Origin: Actinobacteria bacterium HGW-Actinobacteria-4
GTDB taxonomy: Bacteria; Actinomycetota; Actinomycetes; Actinomycetales; Demequinaceae
Direction: 5' to 3'
Assembly: GCA_002841315.1 (NCBI GenBank)
Contig: PHEW01000002.1
Coordinates: 178,887 to 242,886, forward strand
Length of the DNA: 64,000 nucleotides
The notes beneath the pieces are model-generated. The model did not search any database. It was given only the letters and a program-made list of their open reading frames with translations, and was not told the DNA's origin. A program made the translations under genes and the position numbers. This document shows, in pieces, positions 44,265 through 52,802 of this stretch. Each line of letters begins with the position of its first letter. Within the stretch, counting starts at the first letter, position 1.

Positions 44265-45110
44265 ATGAACTCACGTGACTTGAGGTCCCCGCACCTCACG
44301 ACGAACAACGGACTGCGCATACCCCAACTGGGATTCGGGGTGTGGCAGATCGAGGACCACGCCGAAGAAGTCATCCTCGACGCCATCGAGGTGGGCTATC
44401 GACACCTTGACACAGCGATGATCTATCACAATGAACGCGAAGTGGGCCGAGCGGTAACGTCCTGCGGAGTGCCCCGTAAGGAGCTCTTTGTGACCACGAA
44501 GTTGTTCAACACAGACCACGGCACCGACGAGGCCTTCGCGGCGTTCGACGCAAGCTTGGACAGACTCGCGCTGGACTACGTAGATCTCTACCTGATTCAC
44601 TGGCCCATGCCCGGTGTTGACCGCTACGTCGAGAGTTGGAAGGCGCTCGAACGAATCGCGGACAGCGGGCGCGCCAAAGCCATTGGAGTGTCGAACTTCA
44701 TGCCGGATCACCTCGAGCGTCTGGCAGCCGAAACGGGAACCGTACCCGCCGTGAACCAGATCGAGCTTCACCCCGAACACCAACAGGCGGTCGTGAGCTC
44801 CTATAACTCGAACCACGGAATCCTCACCGAGGCATACAGCCCGCTCGCCAACGGCAGAGTCCTCGATCACCCCTCCCTAGCCGCCATCGCCACGAAGCAC
44901 GGCAAGTCCGTCCCGCAGGTGCTGTTGAGGTGGCACATGGACAAAGGCAACGTCGCGATTCCCAAGACCTCGACGCGCGCGCGGATGGTCGAGAACCTCA
45001 ACATCTTCGACTTCTCACTCGACGCCGCTGAGATTGACGCGATTGACGCCTTTGAGCGTGGGCCTGCCGCGCGCGTGGGCAACGACCCCTACGAGGTCAA
45101 TGGGCCGTAG
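44265..45110 (+). CDS. Aldo/keto reductase
   Basis: This 281-residue NADPH-dependent reductase has all catalytic features: D and Y in HLDTAMIYHNEREVG, K in FVTTKLFN, H in YLIHWPMPG, then AIGVSNF and the cofactor-binding IPKTSTRARMVENL. Control by the same operator element as the importer and GH127 suggests a role in pentose or aldose metabolism, for example L-arabinose reduction, but the substrate is unproven. TACGAT lies six nt before the ATG (leaderless). Confidence 0.9.
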   Translation: MNSRDLRSPHLTTNNGLRIPQLGFGVWQIEDHAEEVILDAIEVGYRHLDTAMIYHNEREVGRAVTSCGVPRKELFVTTKLFNTDHGTDEAFAAFDASLDRLALDYVDLYLIHWPMPGVDRYVESWKALERIADSGRAKAIGVSNFMPDHLERLAAETGTVPAVNQIELHPEHQQAVVSSYNSNHGILTEAYSPLANGRVLDHPSLAAIATKHGKSVPQVLLRWHMDKGNVAIPKTSTRARMVENLNIFDFSLDAAEIDAIDAFERGPAARVGNDPYEVNGP

Positions 45111-45187
45111 AACGGTGAGGGCCCCGCCCGCCTCGCCCGGTCCCGCCGATTAGGTCACGTTGGCACCAACCGGGTATCCTCGCTCAC

Positions 45188-45278
45188 GGTGACGTGTCCG
45201 AGCGGCCGAAGGTGCAGCACTCGAAATGCTGTGTACGGTAACCCCGTACCGTGGGTTCAAATCCCACCGTCACCGCCA
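45188..45278 (+). tRNA. tRNA-Ser (anticodon CGA)
   Basis: A 7-bp acceptor stem (GGTGACG / CGTCACC), an anticodon loop CTCGAAA (CGA, reading UCG), a long variable arm (TACGGTAACCCCGTA) and a T loop GGTTCAAATCC mark a class II serine tRNA. The CCA end is encoded. Confidence 0.96.
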
Positions 45279-45281
45279 CTC

Positions 45282-45318
45282 AATCCCGGTGCAGATCCTA
45301 GTGATCAGCGCCGGGATT
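45282..45318 (+). terminator. Terminator after tRNA-Ser(CGA)
   Basis: AATCCCGGTGC pairs with GCGCCGGGATT (11 bp including one G-T) around a 15-nt loop, 3 nt after the tRNA. CGTCGTTT follows. It may also end the convergent DUF4190 transcript. Confidence 0.6.
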
Positions 45319-45342
45319 CGTCGTTTCGGCGAGTGCGCGAGA

Positions 45343-45756
45343 TCAGTAGGTGGAGGTTGACGCCGCTGCGAAGACAAACACGAAGAACGCGATGTACGCC
45401 AGGAAGAACAGGCCCCAGAGAACCAGGCCCGCGTAGCCCACGATCAAGCCCGCCTTCGCCATGCCTTCGCCCTGCTCGCCTGTTTGAGCTATCTGCTTCT
45501 TCGCGATGTGGCCCATGATGATGCCCGCAATCGACGCAATGATGGGCAGCATGATGACACCCAAGATCGACGTGATCATCGACACGATGGCGAGCACGTT
45601 GGTGGGAGCGCTGGGTGGCCCATAGTAGCCAGCAGGCGTTTGCGGGTTCCCCGGAGCGGCGTACTGAGGCGCCGCGTACTGAGGAGCTGCGTACTGCGGA
45701 CCGCCCGCCTGCGAGGACGGGTCCGGAGGGGGCGTTGGGATGGAGGAGTCGCTCAT
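45343..45756 (-). CDS. DUF4190 domain membrane protein
   Basis: This 137-residue protein has a Pro/Ala-rich cytoplasmic N-terminus with three PQYAA repeats, then two membrane helices (about 53-85 and 103-132) separated by a loop HIAKKQIAQTGEQGEGMAKAG typical of DUF4190. The function is unknown. TAGGCT six nt before the ATG indicates a leaderless mRNA. Confidence 0.82.
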   Translation of the reverse strand: MSDSSIPTPPPDPSSQAGGPQYAAPQYAAPQYAAPGNPQTPAGYYGPPSAPTNVLAIVSMITSILGVIMLPIIASIAGIIMGHIAKKQIAQTGEQGEGMAKAGLIVGYAGLVLWGLFFLAYIAFFVFVFAAASTSTY

Positions 45757-45803
45757 GAGTTCAGCCTATTGCCCTCGGGACAGGTTCGCTAGTAGCCGGG
45801 CAA

Positions 45804-46523
45804 CTAGTCGGTGATCGAGTCCTCAGCTGCAACGTCCGCGTCCCCTGGTGACGGGGTTGGAGACGGTTCGATCGTGAAGGGGTCGTCGGGCACGATGCGC
45901 GGTGCTGGCTCGGGCTCCACCAGTCGTAGCGGCAGGCACGGCGCGTTCTCGGTCAAGAGGATGTCTGGCTGAAGCTCTGGCGCGAGCAATGGGCGAATGC
46001 CAGTCACATCGCTGAACGCTTCGCCAATCAACACATCGACGGTGGTGTTGGTCCGGTTGTCCAAGACCAGTTCGTAGTTCGAGAACTGATTCGCGAGCGT
46101 GTACGCCTGCACGAGCCCTTCGGGCCCAAAGGAGATCCGCACATGACCGTCGTACTTACGTGACGAGTTGCCAACGCCCACCGGCACGAATCCGCGGCCC
46201 TCGAGCGTCTTGGACACCTCGCCCGCAAGCCCTGCGCGATCGGTCGCGTTCAAGACCCGGTACGGCACCTCACCCACGTTCATTGGCAGCGTGTCCGGGG
46301 GTGGGCATGGCAACTTGATGTCGCTGAAGAAGTCCCCTGCAGGCGTGACAAAGGGAGCGGAGAACGGGCCCTCCGCCTCGCCGCTGTACACGGAGTAGGA
46401 GGCGAAGCCCACAGCGCCGAGCGCGATGGCAGCGACGCCAAAGACAATCACCTGGCGCTCGCGACGACGGCGCCGCAAGATCTCGCGGCGCGTGCGCAAC
46501 GTACCTGTCGACTTCTGGTTCAC
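45804..46523 (-). CDS. LytR C-terminal domain membrane protein
   Basis: This 239-residue protein has a strongly basic N-terminus (RTRREILRRRRRER), one membrane helix (about 27-46) and an extracytoplasmic LytR_C domain (VPYRVLNATDRAGLAGEVSKTLEGRGF). The domain is thought to act in cell-wall polymer attachment or binding; there is no LytR-CpsA-Psr catalytic part. A Pro-rich acidic tail ends it. The ORF track continues to 46748 through a tRNA gene, which cannot be real. GTG 46523 is preferred because TAGAGT lies seven nt upstream; GTG 46529 and 46532 are alternatives. Confidence 0.78.
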   Translation of the reverse strand: MNQKSTGTLRTRREILRRRRRERQVIVFGVAAIALGAVGFASYSVYSGEAEGPFSAPFVTPAGDFFSDIKLPCPPPDTLPMNVGEVPYRVLNATDRAGLAGEVSKTLEGRGFVPVGVGNSSRKYDGHVRISFGPEGLVQAYTLANQFSNYELVLDNRTNTTVDVLIGEAFSDVTGIRPLLAPELQPDILLTENAPCLPLRLVEPEPAPRIVPDDPFTIEPSPTPSPGDADVAAEDSITD

Positions 46524-46553
46524 GGACACCACTCTAAGGGAGAGAAACGATAC

Positions 46554-46641
46554 TGGCGGAGGATAGGGGATTCGAACCCCTGAGGGCTTGCACCCAACAC
46601 GCTTTCCAAGCGTGCGCCATAGGCCACTAGGCGAATCCTCC
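46554..46641 (-). tRNA. tRNA-Ser (anticodon GGA)
   Basis: Acceptor stem GGAGGAT / ATCCTCC, anticodon loop TTGGAAA (GGA, reading UCC and UCU), a long variable arm and T loop GGTTCGAATCC. The CCA end is encoded (46554-46556). It lies 30 bp upstream of the LytR_C gene on the same strand. Confidence 0.96.
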
Positions 46642-46717
46642 AAACTCGGCAATGGTACCGGACTGTGCGCCCCAGCACTAAACGCGTCACCCCGCGGCGG
46701 CTGTGGGTAAACTGGTG

Positions 46718-46809
46718 GGGACCCCTCACGTGGCGATATCTCGCCCAACTCCCCCAGGGCAGAAATGCAGCAAGGGTAAGCGGGCTCTGTTGGGTGCGTG
46801 GGGGGTCCT
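46718..46809 (+). ncRNA. ffs: Signal recognition particle RNA, small bacterial type
   Basis: The outer stem GGACCCCTCACG pairs with CGTGGGGGGTCC. The apical part CCAGGGCAGAAATGCAGCAAGGG contains the conserved asymmetric loop and tip where Ffh binds. Position directly before dnaX is usual in actinobacteria. The ends are approximate to a few bases. Confidence 0.85.
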
Positions 46810-46864
46810 TTCGTTTTCCGCAGGCCCGGTGCGCGCGTCAGGCGCGGCCAGTAGAGTCGTGTCT

Positions 46865-48739
46865 GTGACCGTTGCCCTCTACCGCCGCTATCGCCCCGAC
46901 ACCTTCGCGGACGTCGTGGGGCAGAGCCACGTGACCGAGCCGCTCATGCAGGCCTTGCGCTCGGACAAGGTGGGGCACGCGTACTTGTTCTCGGGACCGC
47001 GCGGCTGTGGAAAGACCACCTCGGCGCGAATTCTGGCCAGGTGCCTCAACTGCGCAGAAGGTCCAACCGATACCCCCTGCGGAAAGTGCGCATCGTGCGT
47101 CGAGTTGGCCCGTGGGGGCTCCGGTTCCGTGGACATGGTTGAGATTGACGCCGCTTCGCACAACGGTGTGGACGATGCCAGGGAGCTTCGCGAACGCGCA
47201 GCCTTTGCCCCGGCACGCGACCGCTACAAGATCTTCATCCTTGACGAGGCCCACATGGTGACCACGCAAGGGTTCAATGCGCTCCTCAAGCTCGTGGAGG
47301 AACCTCCACCCCACGTGCGCTTCATCTTCGCGACAACGGAGCCCGAGAAGGTCATTGGGACCATCAGGTCTCGCACCCACCACTACCCATTCCGTCTTGT
47401 GCCTCCAGGCATGCTTACCGACTACCTGGGAACGCTGTGCGCCTCCGAAGGCGTGGAGGTGGCTGGCGGTGTGCTTCCACTCGTAGTGCGCGCTGGCGGT
47501 GGCTCTGTGCGCGACTCGCTGTCCGTGCTTGACCAGCTGATGGCGGGATCAGGCGAGGGCGGCGTCACCTACGAGCGCGCCATCTCTCTCCTGGGATTCA
47601 CGGACGCGACGCTGCTCGACGACGCCGTCGACGCCCTTGCCGCCGCCGATGGCGCCTCGCTGTTTGACGTGGTGGGCCGCGTGATGGCTACGGGTCACGA
47701 GCCGCGGCGGTTTGTCGAGGACCTGCTGGAGCGGCTACGCGACCTGCTGATTCTGGCGGCCTCGGGCGAGGCTGGCGCCAAGGCGCTTGGCGAAGTTCCG
47801 GAGGATCAGCTTGACCGCATGAAGGACCAGTCGCGCCGGCTGGGACTTGAGCGTGGATCGCGTGCGGGAGATCTCGTGAACGACGCCCTTAGCCACATGA
47901 TCGGCGCGACCGCTCCGCGGCTCCACCTTGAGTTGCTCTGCGCCCGGCTCATCGCGGCCGATGCCGGGGCTGGGGCCCGCGGGGAAACAACAGTGGGGCG
48001 CGCACAGGTTCCAACGACGTCTGTAGACCGACCACCCGACGCCCACAGGGCACCCGCCGGCCCTGAGCCAGCATCGGCGCCCCGGCAGCCCGCCGCTTCG
48101 GAGCCAGAGCCCACCCGGGCCAAGCGGGCCACGGCGGCCGCTAGCGCCACGCCGTCTCATGAGACTCCGCCCGCAGTCACCTCTGAGCCAAGCGAGACCG
48201 TCCCGCTGACCGCGAGCGCTGGAGGGCCCGAGGATACTGAGTTGGTGCGGCGCCGTTGGGCCGAGGTACTCGGCACCCTCGAGCGCAGGCGCGTCACCTG
48301 GGCGATGGTGAGCCAGAGCGCACAGGTGGCGAAGGTAGACGCGGGCGTGCTTACTCTCGCGTTCGACAACCAAGCTCTCGCTGGGCGGTTCGGCGCAGGC
48401 CCGCACGCGGAGAATGTGGCGCTGGCGGTCCGGGAGACGCTTGGGCTCGCCATCCGCGTCGAGGGTGCCGTTGGACCCGTGCAGGCGCCGGTCGGTGGTT
48501 CGATCGCAAGCGCCACCACAGCGCCCCAGATCAGTCAGGGAACACCGTCCGGTGGGACGTCTACCGGAACGACGGCACCCGCCGCGCACACCGCGAGCAC
48601 CACGAACGCTCCCCCGCCGGAGACAGAACCTCCACTCGACGATGAGACCAGCCCCGATGACGCCGCCGCGCCGGACTCGAAGCTCTCGGGCGCCGACGTC
48701 ATCGCCCAAATGCTGGGCGGCACGGTCGTCAAGGACTGA
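46865..48739 (+). CDS. dnaX: DNA polymerase III subunit gamma/tau
   Basis: This 624-residue clamp-loader ATPase has a Walker A (GPRGCGKTTSA), zinc ligands in RCLNCAEGPTDTPCGKCASC, a Walker B/DExH-like ILDEAHM and an SRC-like TIRSRTHH. AAA+ domains reach to about residue 370. A disordered Pro/Ala/Ser-rich linker and a short folded tau-like domain (RRRWAEVLGTLERRRVTWAMV) follow. The ORF track begins inside the SRP RNA; GTG 46865 is the likely start, with TAGAGT seven nt upstream, so the message is probably leaderless. No obvious slippery sequence for gamma production was noted. Confidence 0.94.
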   Translation: MTVALYRRYRPDTFADVVGQSHVTEPLMQALRSDKVGHAYLFSGPRGCGKTTSARILARCLNCAEGPTDTPCGKCASCVELARGGSGSVDMVEIDAASHNGVDDARELRERAAFAPARDRYKIFILDEAHMVTTQGFNALLKLVEEPPPHVRFIFATTEPEKVIGTIRSRTHHYPFRLVPPGMLTDYLGTLCASEGVEVAGGVLPLVVRAGGGSVRDSLSVLDQLMAGSGEGGVTYERAISLLGFTDATLLDDAVDALAAADGASLFDVVGRVMATGHEPRRFVEDLLERLRDLLILAASGEAGAKALGEVPEDQLDRMKDQSRRLGLERGSRAGDLVNDALSHMIGATAPRLHLELLCARLIAADAGAGARGETTVGRAQVPTTSVDRPPDAHRAPAGPEPASAPRQPAASEPEPTRAKRATAAASATPSHETPPAVTSEPSETVPLTASAGGPEDTELVRRRWAEVLGTLERRRVTWAMVSQSAQVAKVDAGVLTLAFDNQALAGRFGAGPHAENVALAVRETLGLAIRVEGAVGPVQAPVGGSIASATTAPQISQGTPSGGTSTGTTAPAAHTASTTNAPPPETEPPLDDETSPDDAAAPDSKLSGADVIAQMLGGTVVKD

Positions 48740-48795
48740 CGGGTTCGTGACGCGCCTGTGCTGCGCTCCCGTTGCGCGCGCCTACGCTGGAGGGT

Positions 48796-49392
48796 ATGTA
48801 TGACGGCGCTGTGCAAGACCTCATTGACGAACTCGGTCATCTTCCCGGCGTAGGGCCCAAGAGCGCACAGCGGATCGCGTTCCACCTGCTCGCGCAAGAC
48901 GCCGTGGACGTCAAGCGTCTCGCCGACACCATCACCACGGTCAAAGAGAAGGTCCGCTTCTGCGAGACCTGCGGCAACATCGCCGAATCCGAACAGTGCC
49001 GCATCTGCGCGGATCCCCGCCGGGCAGACGACGTCCTGTGCGTGGTCGAGGAACCCAAGGACGTGGTGGTCATTGAGCGAACCCGCGAATTCCGTGGGCG
49101 CTATCACGTGCTTGGCGGCGCAATCGATCCCATGAACGGCGTAGGGCCAGACGACCTCCGCATCAGGGAACTGATGGCCCGCCTGAGTTCGAGCACCATT
49201 CAGGAAGTCATTATCGCCACCGATCCCAACATTGAGGGCGAAGCGACGGCCACGTACCTGACCCGCATGCTGGTGCCGCTGGGCATGGTCATCTCACGGC
49301 TCGCGTCGGGTCTGCCCGTGGGCGGTGACCTGGAGTACGCCGACGAGGTCACGCTAGGCCGTGCCTTCGAGGGCCGTCGCCAAGTGACCTAG
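48796..49392 (+). CDS. recR: Recombination protein RecR
   Basis: This 198-residue protein has [26 protein letters not shown] (helix-hairpin-helix), a zinc finger [16 protein letters not shown], and a Toprim domain with [15 protein letters not shown]. It works with RecFO in gap repair. The start is ATG 48796: family proteins begin MY, and TACGCT lies seven nt upstream. The gene ends convergently with the membrane-protein gene, with both stops in one CTAG. Confidence 0.95.
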   Translation: MYDGAVQDLIDELGHLPGVGPKSAQRIAFHLLAQDAVDVKRLADTITTVKEKVRFCETCGNIAESEQCRICADPRRADDVLCVVEEPKDVVVIERTREFRGRYHVLGGAIDPMNGVGPDDLRIRELMARLSSSTIQEVIIATDPNIEGEATATYLTRMLVPLGMVISRLASGLPVGGDLEYADEVTLGRAFEGRRQVT

Positions 49393-50855
49393 GCGCGGCT
49401 CGGCGCAGCAACGACAGTCGCGCTCGCAGAGCCGACGTCTCGTGGCACCCCACGCACCATACCGATCGCGATGAACACCACCATCACTGGCACCACCTCG
49501 ATGAACATGCGGATCAGCGAATCGAACGACCCCCCGTGGTACCGCCCATCTCGCGCATACGCGAGTACCAGAGCCAGCACAACGAAGGTGCTCCAGGGAT
49601 AGCGCAACACCCGTTGATGGATGAACCGCATGCGCCACAACACCAATAGCGAGGCTGCGTAGAACGCGAACAGTGACCCGCCCCACGCGGTTTCGATAGG
49701 TGTGTACATTGCGAGGATGGCCGGCGCGCTCTCAAGGAAGATCTCTGCATCGTGCACCACAAGCGCGAGCAGTCCTAGCCACAGGCTCGCCTCGAATGCG
49801 CCGGGCAGCCAGGGCACGAGCGGAGTTGACCAGCCAGCAGCAACGAGCAGGCCCACCGCCACGACGCCTGCACCCACCACCGCATAGGCGAGCGATGTCG
49901 CAGGCGTGTGGTCAAAGAGTCGCGCTTGCGCAACTGCGGCATATCCGTGCCAAGTGCTGACCGCAAGGCCCAGTGCGAGCAGTGTGAGCGCACGGTGGCG
50001 CCTTGTCACGCCATCACTCACCACAAACGACACCAAGGCGAGCCCTGCGAGGAGACCGCCCTCAGGGCGGGTCACGACCAGCCCTGCCGATGCTGCCATC
50101 ACCACCGCGATCAACGCTGGCTCGGGGACGCCAGCGCTGTCTAGGTACAGCCACGCACACCCCACGAGGGCCACCAGGAACGTTGCCGCCAGCAGGTGGC
50201 CGTTGAGGTAGAGCGCGTGAAACTGAAACCGATTGGTCAGCGCAAGGGCAAGGCCAGCCAGCACTGGCACCACCCATCCAAGACGCTGCCCAAGACTCCC
50301 GCGAACGCCTTGATGCACCACCCACACCACGATGGTCAGGCACGCGATACCTACCAGGGGAGTCACCGATCGTAGGTACCACTCATCCCACCAGAGAGCA
50401 GGAGCGTGCATCATAGGGACCCCGAGCAATCGCTTGTCGAGGGCGTCGATGAACGTCCCGTCGTCCAGGTGACCCTGGGTCATGAGGGCTGCAACTTTGA
50501 AGTACTCAAAGGTGTCGACGTGCCAGCGCACGATGTGCACCGTGCGCGTCACCATCACCACAGCGGCGATGCCCGCCCCCGCGACCGCACCGCTACGCCA
50601 GTGAGGCAAGGCGTCGCGCAGACGTGGCGCCCGCCAGCAAGCGAAGGCCGCTGCGGCCGCAAGTGTCCCTGCGTATGCGACAGCAGGGTGGTCGGGCAGC
50701 GGGGTGGCGACCTGAAGAGCCCCTAGAGAGAAGTACAACGCCAGTCCAGTCACCAGTCCCAGCGGCCACACCGACCAGTCCCGGAGGCCGACTGAATGCA
50801 GCATGACCGCACCGGCGATCGTCCACCCGGAGACCACCAGGAACTCAGCGATCAC
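49389..50855 (-). CDS. Polytopic membrane protein of unknown function
   Basis: This 488-residue protein has roughly 11-13 membrane helices. After the third or fourth helix an outside loop carries [24 protein letters not shown]-like sequence with several acidic residues, a layout reminiscent of GT-C glycosyltransferases, but no diagnostic motif lets me name it. The C-terminal half is hydrophobic to residue 475. It overlaps the preceding gene by four bases, so the two proteins are coupled in translation and likely act together. Confidence 0.75.
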   Translation of the reverse strand: MIAEFLVVSGWTIAGAVMLHSVGLRDWSVWPLGLVTGLALYFSLGALQVATPLPDHPAVAYAGTLAAAAAFACWRAPRLRDALPHWRSGAVAGAGIAAVVMVTRTVHIVRWHVDTFEYFKVAALMTQGHLDDGTFIDALDKRLLGVPMMHAPALWWDEWYLRSVTPLVGIACLTIVVWVVHQGVRGSLGQRLGWVVPVLAGLALALTNRFQFHALYLNGHLLAATFLVALVGCAWLYLDSAGVPEPALIAVVMAASAGLVVTRPEGGLLAGLALVSFVVSDGVTRRHRALTLLALGLAVSTWHGYAAVAQARLFDHTPATSLAYAVVGAGVVAVGLLVAAGWSTPLVPWLPGAFEASLWLGLLALVVHDAEIFLESAPAILAMYTPIETAWGGSLFAFYAASLLVLWRMRFIHQRVLRYPWSTFVVLALVLAYARDGRYHGGSFDSLIRMFIEVVPVMVVFIAIGMVRGVPRDVGSASATVVAAPSRA

Positions 50856-51499
50856 GGCAGTACCTGATCGCCTTCAAGGCCAACCACCGAGGACTCGACC
50901 AAGACGTTTGTGTAGTAGTAATCGGAGTCCGGGTGCTGCACCATGGCCACGAGCCACCACCACTCACGTGGCTCAGGCAACACTGGCGTGGCCGCGGTTC
51001 CCGTGAGGACTCCGTGGAGGTCAAGGAGCGGGCCACCGCGATCTCGACCATTCTCCCCATCGACAAGGATGACCCACGGCGCACCGTGCGAGCCGCCCGC
51101 ACCACTCGCGACCAACACTCCTTGGCTTAGCGCAAGTTCGCCCAGGCCGCGAGCATCTACTCTGGTCTCCACCACCTCATCGACAGCCCCAAACGAGTAC
51201 AAGCGGGACACCGAGCGACTGGTGCGCGCTTCTCCATGGTCCGGAATCAGGACCACCGAATCCGGCGCAATCTCAGCCAGTGCCACATACACGTCATAGC
51301 GAGTACGCGCATTGGGGTCCTCCTCCAAGGCAGCCGCGAACACATCGGGATGGTCGTAGCGGTGCCATGCGTTGGCCAAGGTGAACTGCCCATAGTCGGC
51401 GGCGTCCACCTGAATCCCATTCATCGCGACCAACGCACCCAGGGTCGCGACGGCGGTTGCGCCCGGGTGCCGCCAGAACTCTCGCCATGCTCGCTTCAC
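50852..51499 (-). CDS. Membrane-anchored protein of unknown function, partner of the polytopic protein
   Basis: This 215-residue protein has a basic N-terminus, one hydrophobic segment (about 12-28) and a soluble domain probably outside the membrane. The domain contains APDSVVLIPDHGEA and WVILVDGENGRDRGG, resembling the soluble part of some GT-C type proteins. I do not recognise the family. It starts with GTG 51499, 5 nt after GGGGG. It is the first gene of a two-gene operon. Confidence 0.7.
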   Translation of the reverse strand: MKRAWREFWRHPGATAVATLGALVAMNGIQVDAADYGQFTLANAWHRYDHPDVFAAALEEDPNARTRYDVYVALAEIAPDSVVLIPDHGEARTSRSVSRLYSFGAVDEVVETRVDARGLGELALSQGVLVASGAGGSHGAPWVILVDGENGRDRGGPLLDLHGVLTGTAATPVLPEPREWWWLVAMVQHPDSDYYYTNVLVESSVVGLEGDQVLP

Positions 51500-51679
51500 C
51501 GCAGCCCCCTCCGACTACCTAGCAGGATGAACGCGAGCCGACGCTACCACGCCATCGATGAAGAGTCACGGCACGCGCATCAGGATCCGTGCGATGGCGT
51601 GCACGCGCGAGCGACGAAGCCGTGACGGACCAAGGTCCTCCCGCGGAAGTCCGCGGCCCATGACAGTGTTGACCCTGCC

Positions 51680-52777
51680 ATGCCTCGCGCCAACAAAGCT
51701 CTCTCCGAGCGCCTCCAGAGCGTCATCTCCGACCGCCGCGTGCCCGGAGCGGGCGTGGTGCTGTTCGGCCTTGATCGCGAGACTCGGATCGGCGTCGCGG
51801 GTCTGCGGCGCTCCGGCAAAGCGGACCGCGTCAAGGCAGGAGATTTCTGGCACCTCGGATCCGTCGGTAAGTCCATGACCGCCACCATGATGTTGCGACT
51901 CCACGAGCGCGGCGTGCTCGATCTATGCGAGACGGTGATGAGCGGGCTCGCGGGCACCGAGGCGGGACGCCTCGTCGACGCACGACACTTCAGCTCCGTC
52001 ACGATCGCTGATCTCCTCAGCCATCGATCAGGAATCCGGGCCAACCCCACCTATGCGGTGTTCTCGCGTTATGTGCTGTTCGGCGAGGCGAGACAGAGGA
52101 TCAATCGCGCTGCGATTCGGCAGTCGCTGACCCGCGGAATCGGACCAGCGAGCGAGTACCAGTACTCGAACTCCGGCTACGGAATCGCGGGACTCATCGC
52201 CGCGCACCGGACCGGGAGGACGTGGCAGGAGCTTATCCAGGAGCATGTAGCCGAACCCGCAGACCTGCCCTCGCTGGGGTTCGGCAGGCCAGAGTGGCAC
52301 GGCGAGAATCCCTGGGGCCACCGGCGCACCTACACGGGGCGCGGCTTCACCGAGTTCAAGATCACCAAGCGCGGCCTGGACCTTGAACTCATGCAGCCCG
52401 CTGGCGACGTGTTCCTCTCCCTCGCGGATCTCGCCACCTACGGCAACACCCACCTTGAACTGCTCTCAGGCGAGCCGCACGCGCTCCTTGAGCCGGCATC
52501 GGCCGCACGAATGTTTGATCCTGTGGGAGACGTCATGGACCCGATCCGGGGCGGGCGCTACGCGCTGGGCTGGCACGTGGAAGACGCCGCACCCGACTTT
52601 GGTGGCCAGCGCCTCATCTGGCACAACGGTTCCGACCTGTTCTCGTTCGCCATGATCGGACTGTTGCCGGAATCGCGCATGGGTTTCGCGCTGGTCACGA
52701 ATGCCCTACAGAAGCGGTGGCGTGAAGACCAGTCACTCGTGTGGAAGCCGGTCGCGGAGTTCGCCGCCTTGGACTAG
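51680..52777 (+). CDS. Serine hydrolase (class C beta-lactamase/DD-peptidase family)
   Basis: This 365-residue protein has the three motifs of the family: SxxK (HLGSVGKSM, about residue 59), YxN (QYSNSGYG, about 158) and HxG (WHNGSDLF, about 314). No signal peptide is evident, so it is likely an intracellular esterase or peptidase rather than a resistance enzyme. A Shine-Dalgarno site is not obvious before ATG 51680. The 180 bp upstream hold no other gene. Confidence 0.87.
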   Translation: MPRANKALSERLQSVISDRRVPGAGVVLFGLDRETRIGVAGLRRSGKADRVKAGDFWHLGSVGKSMTATMMLRLHERGVLDLCETVMSGLAGTEAGRLVDARHFSSVTIADLLSHRSGIRANPTYAVFSRYVLFGEARQRINRAAIRQSLTRGIGPASEYQYSNSGYGIAGLIAAHRTGRTWQELIQEHVAEPADLPSLGFGRPEWHGENPWGHRRTYTGRGFTEFKITKRGLDLELMQPAGDVFLSLADLATYGNTHLELLSGEPHALLEPASAARMFDPVGDVMDPIRGGRYALGWHVEDAAPDFGGQRLIWHNGSDLFSFAMIGLLPESRMGFALVTNALQKRWREDQSLVWKPVAEFAALD

Positions 52778-52802
52778 GCCCCGCTACCCATGGCCCCTTT
52801 GG

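Noticed and set aside
46524-46748. N-terminal extension of the LytR_C ORF
   Set aside because: The frame would run through the tRNA-Ser(GGA) gene.
46703-46864. N-terminal extension of dnaX
   Set aside because: The frame runs through the SRP RNA; DnaX homology begins at VALYRRYRP.
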